This document shows, in pieces, positions 53,018 through 60,987 of a stretch of 64,000 nucleotides of DNA. Position numbers and translations under genes: made by a program. Position 1 is the first letter of the stretch. Each line of letters opens with the position of its first letter. This stretch comes from JACPUW01 sp049115495 (GTDB taxonomy: Bacteria > Bacteroidota > Bacteroidia > CAILMK01 > JACPUW01), in contig JAGDZV010000006.1 of NCBI GenBank assembly GCA_049115495.1, positions 55,446 to 119,445 on the forward strand, written 5' to 3'. The notes below the pieces were generated by a model. It searched no databases. It was not told the origin of the DNA and worked only from the letters and a program-made list of their open reading frames with translations.

Positions 53018-53833
53018 ATGACGAAGATTTCATTAATTGAAGAAGCTTGGGAAAACCGAGAACTATTAAATGAAGAAGGTTATAAAAATGCCATATTTGA
53101 AACAATTGAAAGTCTAGACGCTGGAGAATTGCGAACGGCACAACCATTAGGTGGTGGAGAATGGCAGGTTAACGAATGGGTGAAGAAAGCGGTAATTATG
53201 TATTTCCCGCTTATGAAAATGGAGAAAATAGAAGTTGGTCCATTTGAATTTCATGACAAAATTCCATTAAAAAAGGATTATGATTTAAAAGGGGTAAGGG
53301 TAGTGCCGCATGCCATAGCTCGCTATGGTTCATTTGTGCAAAAAGGAGTAGTAATGATGCCTTCTTATGTAAATATTGGCGCTTATGTAGACAGCGGAAC
53401 AATGGTTGATACATGGGCAACAGTCGGCTCTTGCGCTCAAATTGGTAAAAATGTGCACTTAAGTGGCGGTGTTGGAATCGGTGGCGTTTTGGAGCCCGTA
53501 CAAGCAGCTCCGGTAATCATTGAAGACAATTGCTTCATTGGGTCACGTTGTATTATTGTAGAAGGTGCTAAAATTGGCGAAGAAGCTGTATTGGGTGCCA
53601 ATGTAGTTATTACGGCTTCAACTAAAATTATTGATGTCAGTGGAAATGAGCCAAAAGAATATAGGGGAGAAGTACCGGCAAGATCGGTGGTAATACCGGG
53701 AACTATTCCAAAGAAATTTCCTGCAGGCGAATACAATGTGCCTGCCGCTTTAATAATTGGTCAAAGAAAAGAGTCAACCAATAAGAAAACGTCATTAAAT
53801 AATGCGCTGAGAGATTATAATGTATCTGCCTAG
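53018..53833 (+). CDS. dapD: 2,3,4,5-tetrahydropyridine-2,6-dicarboxylate N-succinyltransferase
   Basis: A 271-residue enzyme of the succinylase branch of lysine/diaminopimelate synthesis. After an N-terminal helical domain (VNEWVKKAVIMYFPLMKM) comes the left-handed beta-helix of hexapeptide repeats (VMMPSYVNIGAYVDSGTMVD, VGSCAQIGKNVHLSGGVGIG, GVLEPVQAAPVIIEDNCFIG). The start is ATG 5 nt after the previous gene. The GT9 gene begins on the base after its stop. Together with dapF it supports meso-diaminopimelate cell walls. Confidence 0.96.
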   Translation: MTKISLIEEAWENRELLNEEGYKNAIFETIESLDAGELRTAQPLGGGEWQVNEWVKKAVIMYFPLMKMEKIEVGPFEFHDKIPLKKDYDLKGVRVVPHAIARYGSFVQKGVVMMPSYVNIGAYVDSGTMVDTWATVGSCAQIGKNVHLSGGVGIGGVLEPVQAAPVIIEDNCFIGSRCIIVEGAKIGEEAVLGANVVITASTKIIDVSGNEPKEYRGEVPARSVVIPGTIPKKFPAGEYNVPAALIIGQRKESTNKKTSLNNALRDYNVSA

Positions 53834-54799
53834 TTGAAGGTATTAATTATACAAACGGCTTTTTTAGGAGATGCTATACTAATGAGCAGTATGGTAGAAT
53901 CCATTGCTCAATATGATTCAAGCATTGAGATTCATGTGCTCGTGAGAAAAGGTCATGGTGTGCTCTTTGAGAATAATCCCCACGTAACAAAAGTTTGGGA
54001 ATTCAATAAAGAGCGAAGTAAAATTAGGAATTTAGTAAGTCTTATTAGTGAGTTTAGGAATCAAGCTTTTGACGTAGTTTTTAATTGCCATCGCTTTACT
54101 AGCACAGGAGTTATTACTGTTGGTTCAGGGGCCAAAACTACAGTTGGGTTTAACAAAAATCCTTTGTCATTGCTGTACAAGAAAAAGTTGAATCATGAAT
54201 ATGGAAAGGGAATTCATGAAATAGATAGAAACCATAATTTACTAAAGGCCTTTTGGCCAAACCTTAAGCTGCAGAAGCCAAGACTTTACCCGAACCAGAG
54301 AGAAATTGAAAAAGCTACTGGGATTGCGAAAAATAATCAATTTGTGGTTATAGCGCCTGCGTCTATTTGGTTTACTAAGCAATATCCTATTAAAGGGTGG
54401 AGAAATTTACTAGGACAATTGAAATCAAGTCAAGTTTTTATCATAGGAACAGAAGGTGATAGAAAAACGTGTGAGAAAATCGCGGATGGATACCAAAATG
54501 CTCACGTGCTAGCTGGCGAGCTGAGCCTGATGGAATCAGTAGCTTTGATTTCAAAAGCAGAAAAAGTTTATGCTTGCGATTCTGCTCCAACACACATGGC
54601 GTCTGCAATGAATGTTGAAATCCATTCAGTTTTTTGTTCCACAACAGCTGACTTTGGTTTTGGGCCGATTTCAAGCGTTAATAAGCTTCATGAAACAAAT
54701 CAAATTCTAGACTGTCGGCCATGTAGTATTCATGGAAAAAGCGCCTGCCCCAAAAGGCATTTCAAGTGCGCTGAAATTGAAATTGAAATTGCGATTTAG
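53834..54799 (+). CDS. Glycosyltransferase family 9 (heptosyltransferase-like)
   Basis: A 321-residue GT-B enzyme. N-terminal motif LIIQTAFLGDAILMSSMVES with the conserved Gly-Asp, a middle VVIAPASIWFTKQYPIKGWR block where the heptosyltransferase sugar-nucleotide site lies, and a C-terminal CDSAPTHMASAMNVE block of family 9. It should transfer heptose (or a related sugar) to a lipopolysaccharide core or other glycan. The start is TTG directly after the dapD stop, so it is co-translated with dapD. It leads into the polysaccharide locus. Confidence 0.9.
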   Translation: MKVLIIQTAFLGDAILMSSMVESIAQYDSSIEIHVLVRKGHGVLFENNPHVTKVWEFNKERSKIRNLVSLISEFRNQAFDVVFNCHRFTSTGVITVGSGAKTTVGFNKNPLSLLYKKKLNHEYGKGIHEIDRNHNLLKAFWPNLKLQKPRLYPNQREIEKATGIAKNNQFVVIAPASIWFTKQYPIKGWRNLLGQLKSSQVFIIGTEGDRKTCEKIADGYQNAHVLAGELSLMESVALISKAEKVYACDSAPTHMASAMNVEIHSVFCSTTADFGFGPISSVNKLHETNQILDCRPCSIHGKSACPKRHFKCAEIEIEIAI

Positions 54800-54863
54800 C
54801 AGATTTTGTCCCAATTAGGGGCTTACTTAAATTAAATTCGCACTCGGAAATTTTATTCTTCCA

Positions 54864-55337
54864 ATGAGTAACTGGTACGCCGCATATACTAAGCCAAGAA
54901 CAGAGAAAAAGGCTACGGAACGTCTCTCGAAGAGTGGATGGGAAGTCTACTGTCCATTGAAGAAGGAAGTAAAAAAATGGAGTGATAGAAAAAAGAAGGT
55001 GGAAACCCCATTTTTCACGTCATATGTTTTCATCAAGCTTGAAAATTATGAAGGTCAAAGACTCGATGTTTTAAGAGACCCGGCAATTTTGAATTTTGTT
55101 TTTTGGCAAAAAAAACCGGCAATTATTTCAGACAAAGAAATGCAAGAAGTAATGGATTTCTTTGAGAAATACGAGAAGCAAAATATAGTGACTGATTATA
55201 TTGAAATAGGTTCAAAGATTTCCCTAGGTGAGGGGCCTTTTGCAGGTAATAAGGGTACGGTTCTAAAGATGGCTAGAAAAACGGTTACTCTGGTACTGGA
55301 ACAATTGGGGGTGCAATTGACGGTTGACTTAGACTAG
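54864..55337 (+). CDS. UpxY/LoaP-like NusG-family antiterminator
   Basis: A 157-residue NusG paralogue: an N-terminal NGN domain (WYAAYTKPRTEKKATERLSK, CPLKKEVKKWSDRKKKVETP, FFTSYVFIKL) and a C-terminal KOW-like domain (ISLGEGPFAGNKGTVLKM). Specialised NusG proteins of this kind lead capsule and exopolysaccharide operons in Bacteroidota and let RNA polymerase read through long clusters. Here the gene is 64 nt after the GT9 gene and is followed by genes on the opposite strand (convergent, 4-nt overlap); the obvious targets are the plus-strand export genes from 59139 on. That link is inferred. Confidence 0.9.
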   Translation: MSNWYAAYTKPRTEKKATERLSKSGWEVYCPLKKEVKKWSDRKKKVETPFFTSYVFIKLENYEGQRLDVLRDPAILNFVFWQKKPAIISDKEMQEVMDFFEKYEKQNIVTDYIEIGSKISLGEGPFAGNKGTVLKMARKTVTLVLEQLGVQLTVDLD

Positions 55338-56332
55338 TTTTGTTTGTTAATAAGTATTGCTTTTTTTGGGGAGAAGTAATGGGCAATTCCCAATGTACTA
55401 AAGATCATTCCAGGCCAAATAAAACGTCCGTTTGCATAGGCCGTTAGAAACGAATAGACCCAAAGGGCTGCAAAGGATAAAAAGCCTACGAAATAGGGAG
55501 AGTTTAATGGGACTCTTTTTTTTACCACAAGCCAACTATAGAAAAAACCTTGAGCTCCAATAGAGAGCAATAAGGATGGTAAGGCCCTCGGGCGAGATAA
55601 ATTGAACTCAATTGATTTTAGTGATGGGACCCAAGAATACCCAACATTTTTTACTGGAATTACTTGCCTGGTCAGAGTGTTTGCCAGAATCCAAATACTT
55701 AAAATAGCACTTAGAATAATCAGAGTTTTACCTAGATTTTTTCTTTGAGAATAAATAAATGCAGTTACAAAGCCAACGCTAACTATTACGCTTTCTTTTA
55801 AAAATGTGCAAATGAATAATAAAAGTAAATAAAAGAATAAAGCTTGATATAAGCTATAATACTTAAATAAGTACACCGTAACCATTGTAAACAGAACTAC
55901 CCAAATATCTAAATAGCCAACAGTAGTGTAATAAGCGGCAGGAAACGAAAAAATGAAAAACAAAAGCAATAAATTTTTGGCTCGACTGCCAATTTCGAAG
56001 CCATTAATTAACTGTTGTAAAATGAGAATAGAAATTGTGAATGCAATGGCGTTTAGTGTGTTTAGCGACGTTTCGGCATCAAAAGGAAGAAAAGAAGCCA
56101 AATAGGGTGCTAAGGGTCTAAATGAAAAAGGTGCTACAATGTTTTCAGCCGTTACATTCCTAAAATACTTGACCATGTCAATGTATTTCAGATCATCCGA
56201 AGCGCGTGAATTAATTATTTTATCTAAAGCTACATTCCACCTGTTAAATCTTAAAGAAACTACTAATAAAGCCGATATGATAATCCATATCGGCTTTATT
56301 AGCTTTTCTTTATTTAAAAATATTGAACTCAA
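55334..56332 (-). CDS. Polytopic membrane protein, EpsG/GT-C-like, after cysN
   Basis: A 332-residue protein with about 8-10 membrane helices and the lumenal-type motif FRPLAPYLASFLPFDAE, as in polysaccharide-synthesis membrane proteins (polymerase- or mannosyltransferase-like). The start is TTG at 56332, 1 nt from the cysN stop; the first Met inside is residue 53, and using it would drop the first helix (IWIIISALLVVSL). It ends 4 nt inside the UpxY gene. A perfect 16-bp hairpin sits over codons 11-23. The sugar or substrate is unknown. Confidence 0.7.
   Translation of the reverse strand: MSSIFLNKEKLIKPIWIIISALLVVSLRFNRWNVALDKIINSRASDDLKYIDMVKYFRNVTAENIVAPFSFRPLAPYLASFLPFDAETSLNTLNAIAFTISILILQQLINGFEIGSRAKNLLLLFFIFSFPAAYYTTVGYLDIWVVLFTMVTVYLFKYYSLYQALFFYLLLLFICTFLKESVIVSVGFVTAFIYSQRKNLGKTLIILSAILSIWILANTLTRQVIPVKNVGYSWVPSLKSIEFNLSRPRALPSLLLSIGAQGFFYSWLVVKKRVPLNSPYFVGFLSFAALWVYSFLTAYANGRFIWPGMIFSTLGIAHYFSPKKAILINKQN
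56263..56302. terminator. Perfect 16-bp hairpin inside the 5' end of the membrane-protein gene
   Basis: Arms 56263-56278 and 56287-56302 are exact reverse complements (AATAAAGCCGATAT core), loop 8 nt. On the plus strand it is followed by CTTTTCTTTATTT, and on the minus strand by TAGTTTCTTT. It could end cysC-cysD-cysN mRNA before the membrane-protein gene, or end plus-strand transcripts from the UpxY gene. Confidence 0.5.
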
Positions 56333-56333
56333 A

Positions 56334-57575
56334 TTAGAGAATCATTCCAGCCGCTACCGTGTTGTTGGTGCCTTCTTCAACCATAATTAAGCTACCTGTC
56401 ACTTTGTTTTTGATGTAAGCATCTTTAAATAAAGGCCTAGTAGTTCTTAATTTAATTCTGCCGATGTCATTCATTTTAATTGATTTGTCATCTTCTACCT
56501 TATGAAGGGTGTTTATGTCCATTTTATAAACGACTTCTTTTACCATACATCTGGCATCTGCATTGGCATGCATAATCGCATATTTACCACCTGGGATTAA
56601 TGGTCTTTCGCTCATCCAGCAAACCATCATGTCAACATCTTGATTAGTGTCAGGTTGGTTATTTGGTTTTACAATCATATCTCCACGACTTATGTCAATG
56701 TCATCTTCAAGAGTAATGGTAATAGACATAGGCGGAAAAGCCTCATCAATTTCCCCGTCATAAGTATCAATTGAATTAATTTTAGAACTGAAACCGCTAG
56801 GCAGAACAGTGACTTCATCGCCTTTCCTTAGAACACCGCCTGCAACTCTTCCTGCATAGCCTCTGTAATCATGATAATCATTGCTCATAGGCCTTATTAC
56901 GTATTGTACAGGGAATCTACTATCAATGTAATCGTAGGTAGTATTTACTTGAACGGTCTCAAGAATGTGTAATAATGTACTTCCTTGGTACCAAGGCATA
57001 TTTTCAGATCTATCGACCACATTGTCACCATCAAGAGCACTCATAGGTACAAAACGAAGGTCAGGGATGTTTATCCTTGAAGTGAGATCTGTATATTCCT
57101 TTTTAATTTTTTCAAAAACTTCTTCAGAATAATCTACTAAATCCATTTTATTTATGGCAACCACGGCATGCTTAATTCCTAAAAGTGATACTAAAAATGA
57201 ATGTCGTTTAGTTTGTTCAATTACACCGTGACGCGCATCAATCATTATAATTACAAGGTCCGCATTTGATGCACCTGTAACCATATTTCTGGTATACTGA
57301 ATGTGTCCGGGAGTATCGGCTAAAATGAATTTTCGCTTTGGTGTAGCAAAATATCGATAGGCAACGTCAATAGTTATCCCTTGTTCACGTTCGGCTTTAA
57401 GACCGTCAGTAACCAAAGCTAAATTAGTATGGGCATCACCTCGTTTGGCACTGCTACTTTCAACTGCTTCAAGGGTGTCTTCAAAAATTGTTTTTGTATC
57501 GTAGAGTAACCTTCCAATCAGGGTGCTTTTGCCATCATCAACACTACCTGCAGTCACGAATTTTAATAAATCCAT
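56334..57575 (-). CDS. cysN: Sulfate adenylyltransferase subunit 1 (CysN, GTPase)
   Basis: A 413-residue EF-Tu-like GTPase that works with CysD to make adenylylsulfate. G1 GSVDDGKST (10-18), G3 DTPGH, and G4 NKMD in HAVVAINKMDLVDYS; beta-barrel domains follow (VIRPMSNDYHDYRGYAGRVA). It is the short form without a fused APS kinase domain, matching the separate cysC. The start is ATG, 20 nt after the cysD stop. Confidence 0.95.
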   Translation of the reverse strand: MDLLKFVTAGSVDDGKSTLIGRLLYDTKTIFEDTLEAVESSSAKRGDAHTNLALVTDGLKAEREQGITIDVAYRYFATPKRKFILADTPGHIQYTRNMVTGASNADLVIIMIDARHGVIEQTKRHSFLVSLLGIKHAVVAINKMDLVDYSEEVFEKIKKEYTDLTSRINIPDLRFVPMSALDGDNVVDRSENMPWYQGSTLLHILETVQVNTTYDYIDSRFPVQYVIRPMSNDYHDYRGYAGRVAGGVLRKGDEVTVLPSGFSSKINSIDTYDGEIDEAFPPMSITITLEDDIDISRGDMIVKPNNQPDTNQDVDMMVCWMSERPLIPGGKYAIMHANADARCMVKEVVYKMDINTLHKVEDDKSIKMNDIGRIKLRTTRPLFKDAYIKNKVTGSLIMVEEGTNNTVAAGMIL

Positions 57576-57595
57576 TATTTTTTTTATTCTTGTTT

Positions 57596-58498
57596 TTAAA
57601 AGTAGCCCTGTTTTTTTCTGTCTTCCATTGCTGATTCTGAGCGTTTGTCATCTGCTCTCGAAGCCCGTTCTGTTAGGCGAGTTGCAGAAATCTCATCAAC
57701 GATTTTATCAATGGTGTCGGCTTCTGAAGCCCATGCACCTGTACAGGTGGCATCACCAATTGTTCTAAACCTTACCTTTTGTACCTCAGGGGTTTCATTT
57801 TCTGCGAGTTGCAAGAAGTCCGTCACCGCTAGAGTAACACCATTTCTTTCAATTACAGGTCGTTCATGAGCAAAGTAAATTGAAGGCATATCTACTTTTT
57901 CTTCTTTCAGATATTGCCATACATCTAACTCGGTCCAGTTGCTTATCGGAAAAGCTCTAAAGTGCTCTCCAAAATTCTTTTTGCCATTATAAAGCTGCCA
58001 AAGTTCTGGTCTTTGGTTTTTAGGGTCCCATTGACCAAACTCATCTCTGTGTGAAAAGAATCTTTCTTTGGCTCGGGCTTTTTCTTCATCTCTTCTTGCT
58101 CCGCCTAGAGCACAATCAAATTTGTATTCTTCAATAGCATCCATCAAAGTGATTGCTTGTATTCCATTTCTAGAAGCATTTAGACCTGTTTCTTCAATTG
58201 CTCTTCCTTTATCAATTGAGTCCTGAACTTTCGCTACGATTAGTTTAACGCCAAGTTTCTCCACAATTCTATCTCTGAACTCAATGGTTTCAGGGAAATT
58301 ATGTCCGGTATCAACATGCATAATAGGAAAAGGGAGTTTTGCTGGGTAAAAGGCTTTAATTGCAGTATGGAGAACAACAATTGAATCTTTTCCACCTGAA
58401 AATAGGAGCACAGGGTTTTCGAACTGTGCAGCCACTTCTCTTATTACATACATTGATTCCGCTTCGAGAAGTTTTAAATGAGATAATTTGTATGACAT
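57596..58498 (-). CDS. cysD: Sulfate adenylyltransferase subunit 2 (CysD)
   Basis: A 300-residue PP-loop enzyme; PP-loop SGGKDS is at residues 34-39, and the blocks HVDTGHNFPETIEFRD, GGARRDEEKARAKERFF and PISNWTELDVWQYLKEE are typical of CysD (ATP and sulfate site). It forms adenylylsulfate with CysN. The gene follows cysC after 2 nt. CysD's end, EDRKKQGYF, is intact. Confidence 0.96.
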   Translation of the reverse strand: MSYKLSHLKLLEAESMYVIREVAAQFENPVLLFSGGKDSIVVLHTAIKAFYPAKLPFPIMHVDTGHNFPETIEFRDRIVEKLGVKLIVAKVQDSIDKGRAIEETGLNASRNGIQAITLMDAIEEYKFDCALGGARRDEEKARAKERFFSHRDEFGQWDPKNQRPELWQLYNGKKNFGEHFRAFPISNWTELDVWQYLKEEKVDMPSIYFAHERPVIERNGVTLAVTDFLQLAENETPEVQKVRFRTIGDATCTGAWASEADTIDKIVDEISATRLTERASRADDKRSESAMEDRKKQGYF

Positions 58499-58500
58499 AT

Positions 58501-59097
58501 TTATTTATATGATATCAATGGAAAAATGAATTGGTAAAGCTCTTCTACACATTCGTCTAAGGATTTGGATCCAGATTTTAACGAGATTGCAGCATTTTTA
58601 GGTTTTTCAAAAGGTGATGAGATACCTGTGAAGTCAGGGATTTCACCAGCTCTGGCCTTTTTATAAAGTCCTTTTACGTCTCGTTCTTCACAAACTTCAA
58701 GCGGACAATCTATATAAACTTCAATATAATCGTCACTTCCTATAATGGCTTGAGCCTTGTGTCTAGACTCTTCAGTTGGAGTAATGAAACTGCAAAAAGT
58801 AACGAATCCGGACTCTTTGAACAATTTTGCCACTTCGGCAGTTCGCCTTAGGTTTTCAACTCGGTCTTTTGTACTAAAAGTTAGGTCACCATTAAGACCA
58901 AAACGAAAATTATCGCCATCAAGAAGTTGAGTGATGAAACCCTCCTGAAACAGTTTTTTCTCAATGGTTTTGGCAATCGTACTTTTCCCTGAGCCGCTCA
59001 AACCAATCAACCAAATGACCTTGCCTTTCTGCTGAAGCCGGTTCTCTTTGCTCTTACGGTCAAGTATTTCATCAAAAATTGGATAAATGTGCTCCAA
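58501..59097 (-). CDS. cysC: Adenylylsulfate kinase (CysC)
   Basis: A 198-residue kinase converting adenylylsulfate to PAPS. Walker A GLSGSGKST (32-40), LLDGDNFRFGLNGDLTFS, RVENLRRTAEVAKLF, FITPTEESR and the FTGISSPFEKP end are present. The start is TTG at 59097; no ATG precedes the Walker A motif. It heads the cysC-cysD-cysN group. No cysH or cysJI genes are near, so PAPS here is probably for sulfotransfer rather than sulfate reduction. Confidence 0.95.
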   Translation of the reverse strand: MEHIYPIFDEILDRKSKENRLQQKGKVIWLIGLSGSGKSTIAKTIEKKLFQEGFITQLLDGDNFRFGLNGDLTFSTKDRVENLRRTAEVAKLFKESGFVTFCSFITPTEESRHKAQAIIGSDDYIEVYIDCPLEVCEERDVKGLYKKARAGEIPDFTGISSPFEKPKNAAISLKSGSKSLDECVEELYQFIFPLISYK

Positions 59098-59111
59098 AGT
59101 GCTTTTTGAAT

Positions 59112-59129
59112 TTAAGTTTGCAAACTTAA
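59112..59129. promoter_or_regulatory. 18-bp palindrome with divergent -7 boxes between cysC and cysQ
   Basis: TTAAGTTTGCAAACTTAA is a perfect palindrome. It contains TAAGTTTG on the plus strand (59113-59120), 18 nt before the cysQ GTG, and TAAGTTTG on the minus strand (59121-59128), 23 nt before the cysC TTG. Both match the TAnnTTTG box, so the same DNA could start transcription both ways. Confidence 0.6.
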
Positions 59130-59138
59130 TCAGATTGA

Positions 59139-59921
59139 GTGGAAGAAGTATTAAAAAGCATTGATATTCAAAAGGTGAATGCTATTGCCATAAAAGCAGG
59201 TAAGTCTATCATGGATATTTACAATGATAAAAATTTGGATTGGAACGTGGAGAAAAAGGCGGATAACTCACCACTGACAATAGCTGATCAGGCGTCAAAT
59301 AAAGTGATTTGTGATACACTATTGGCTGCATATCCTGAGATACCTATTTTATCGGAGGAGAACAAAACCCAAACCTACTCTGAACGTAGAAATTGGGATT
59401 GGTTTTGGTTGGTTGATCCTTTGGATGGAACCAAAGAGTTTATAAAGAAGAACGGAGAGTTTACTGTAAATATCGCTTTAGTGTATAAAAACAGACCTGT
59501 ATTGGGTGTGGTTTATGTGCCGGCAACTGATGAATTGTATTTTGGTGAAAAAGAGAAAGGTGCTTTTAAAGTTCAAAATGGTGAAACTGTTAAATTAAAT
59601 ACCTTGAAATATGAAAAAGGGCAAAAAGGTGTGAAAATAGTGTGTTCGCGTTCGCACATGAGCAAAGAAACAGAGATGTTCGTGGAGCAATTCAATGAAC
59701 CTGAATTGTTGAGCAAAGGAAGTTCGCTCAAGTTTATGTTGGTTGCTGAAGGATCGGCTCATGTTTATCCAAGAATCGCTCCTACCATGGAGTGGGATAC
59801 AGGTGCGGCTCAAATTATTGTAGAAGAGTCCGGAGGAAGTGTAGTGCAGTATCAGTCAGATGAGCCATTGGTCTACAATAAGGAGAACTTGTTGAATCCG
59901 TTTTTTGAGGTTTATGGGTGA
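59139..59921 (+). CDS. cysQ: 3'(2'),5'-bisphosphate nucleotidase (CysQ)
   Basis: A 260-residue inositol-monophosphatase-like enzyme that removes the 3'-phosphate of PAP, the by-product of sulfotransfer. Metal-binding motifs: EENKTQ, VDPLDGTKEFIKKNGEFTVN (DPLDGT) and C-terminal MEWDTGAAQIIVEESGGSV. The start is GTG at 59139, as no ATG is nearby. It is divergent from cysC, so PAPS synthesis and PAP removal flank one promoter palindrome. Confidence 0.93.
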   Translation: MEEVLKSIDIQKVNAIAIKAGKSIMDIYNDKNLDWNVEKKADNSPLTIADQASNKVICDTLLAAYPEIPILSEENKTQTYSERRNWDWFWLVDPLDGTKEFIKKNGEFTVNIALVYKNRPVLGVVYVPATDELYFGEKEKGAFKVQNGETVKLNTLKYEKGQKGVKIVCSRSHMSKETEMFVEQFNEPELLSKGSSLKFMLVAEGSAHVYPRIAPTMEWDTGAAQIIVEESGGSVVQYQSDEPLVYNKENLLNPFFEVYG

Positions 59922-60120
59922 CTTTTATGCTAAAGCTTAGAAGTCCGATGAGTTTCGAGAAATAAGAGATGTTGAACTATGTATTTGGTCATTTTTGCAT
60001 GAAGTCTAAAGTCCAATGTCCGAAGTGTATATTGATTTTGGTACAAGATTTCTCGACAGACTCGAAATGACATGGCGGAATACCCAATATGTAAAATGCA
60101 AATGTATTTTTGTGAAAATT
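59922..60120. repeat. Short degenerate repeats between cysQ and the export genes
   Basis: 199 bp without a gene. It holds copies of an AGTCC-type motif (GAAGTCCGATG at 59940-59950; AAGTCTAAAGTCCAATGTCC at 60002-60021, continuing CGAAGTG) and an inverted pair TCGAGAAAT (59955-59963) and ATTTCTCGA (60048-60056). It looks like a worn REP or MITE-type element. A frame starting at 60016 reads through it into the lipoprotein and is rejected as a start. Confidence 0.4.
60105..60112 (+). promoter_or_regulatory. Promoter -7 box (TATTTTTG) before the Wza-like gene
   Basis: Exact TAnnTTTG 8 nt before ATG 60121, which supports that start over the longer frame from 60016. Confidence 0.45.
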
Positions 60121-60987
60121 ATGAGAAATAGAAGGTTGAAAGGGCAAATGATATGGTCAATTGTGGTGCTGGCTCTGCTAGTAATGAGCAGCTGTGTGCC
60201 ATATAAAAAACAAGTATATTTTCAGTATTTGGAAGAGCTTGAGAAAAGTGAAGATGGAAGCGTAGCAGAGTTTGATCAGGTTCGAAGTGAGTATAAGTTA
60301 CAAGTTGATGATATAATAGATATTAAAATTACATCGCCGAACTTGGAAGCCGCTGCTTTTTTTTCTCAATCATTTACGGCAGGAAGTGGAATGAACCAAC
60401 AACAGATGATGCAAGGGGCTCAAAATGGAGATATTTATTATTTAACGGGATATATTATAAACGATTCGGGCTTTATCGAGCTGCCAATAATTGGTAATGT
60501 CGATGCGTCAGGCAAAAGTTTAAGAGAAGTAAAAGAATACTTAGAGGGCGAATTATTAAATTACTTTACATCCAAAAATAGTTTTTATGTCACAGTAAAG
60601 TTGGGTGGAATTCGCTTTTCTATTCATGGTGAAGTTGCTCGGCCAGGACGCTATGTTGTTCTGGAGTCACGCTACAATATTTATCAGGCTTTAGCACAAG
60701 TTGGCGATTTGACTGCTTTTGCCAATAGAAGTGAAGTCTGGTTGATGCGGCAAGAAACAGGAAAGACTAAAATTTATTCTATTGATTTATTGTCTGATGA
60801 GATATTGGAGTCACCTCTTTTTTACATTCAACCTAATGATGTGATATTTATTCGTCCTTTGAAAGCTAAGCAATATGGGGTAGGAGCAACATTCCTTCAG
60901 AATTTTAATTCAACAGTTTCTGTGATTAGTGCAACAATATCACTCTACCTAAGCTACCGATTATTAACACAACCAAGCGATCAATAA
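60121..60987 (+). CDS. Wza-like polysaccharide export lipoprotein
   Basis: A 288-residue protein. ATG 60121 gives a lipoprotein signal (MIWSIVVLALLVMSSC, lipobox VMSSC). The export domain follows (QVDDIIDIKITSPNLEAAAF, GYIINDSGFIELPIIGNVD, LREVKEYLEGELLNYFTSKN), then SLBB-like strands (RFSIHGEVARPGRYVVLESR, YNIYQALAQVGDLTAFANRS) and a C-terminal hydrophobic segment (TVSVISATISLYLSYRLL). It forms the outer-membrane channel or periplasmic ring for polysaccharide export. The Wzc-like gene begins on the next base. Confidence 0.9.
   Translation: MRNRRLKGQMIWSIVVLALLVMSSCVPYKKQVYFQYLEELEKSEDGSVAEFDQVRSEYKLQVDDIIDIKITSPNLEAAAFFSQSFTAGSGMNQQQMMQGAQNGDIYYLTGYIINDSGFIELPIIGNVDASGKSLREVKEYLEGELLNYFTSKNSFYVTVKLGGIRFSIHGEVARPGRYVVLESRYNIYQALAQVGDLTAFANRSEVWLMRQETGKTKIYSIDLLSDEILESPLFYIQPNDVIFIRPLKAKQYGVGATFLQNFNSTVSVISATISLYLSYRLLTQPSDQ

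Noticed and set aside
60016..60120. Longer start for the Wza-like gene
   Set aside because: It reads through the repeat element and puts 35 polar residues before the lipoprotein signal; the -7 box at 60105 supports ATG 60121.
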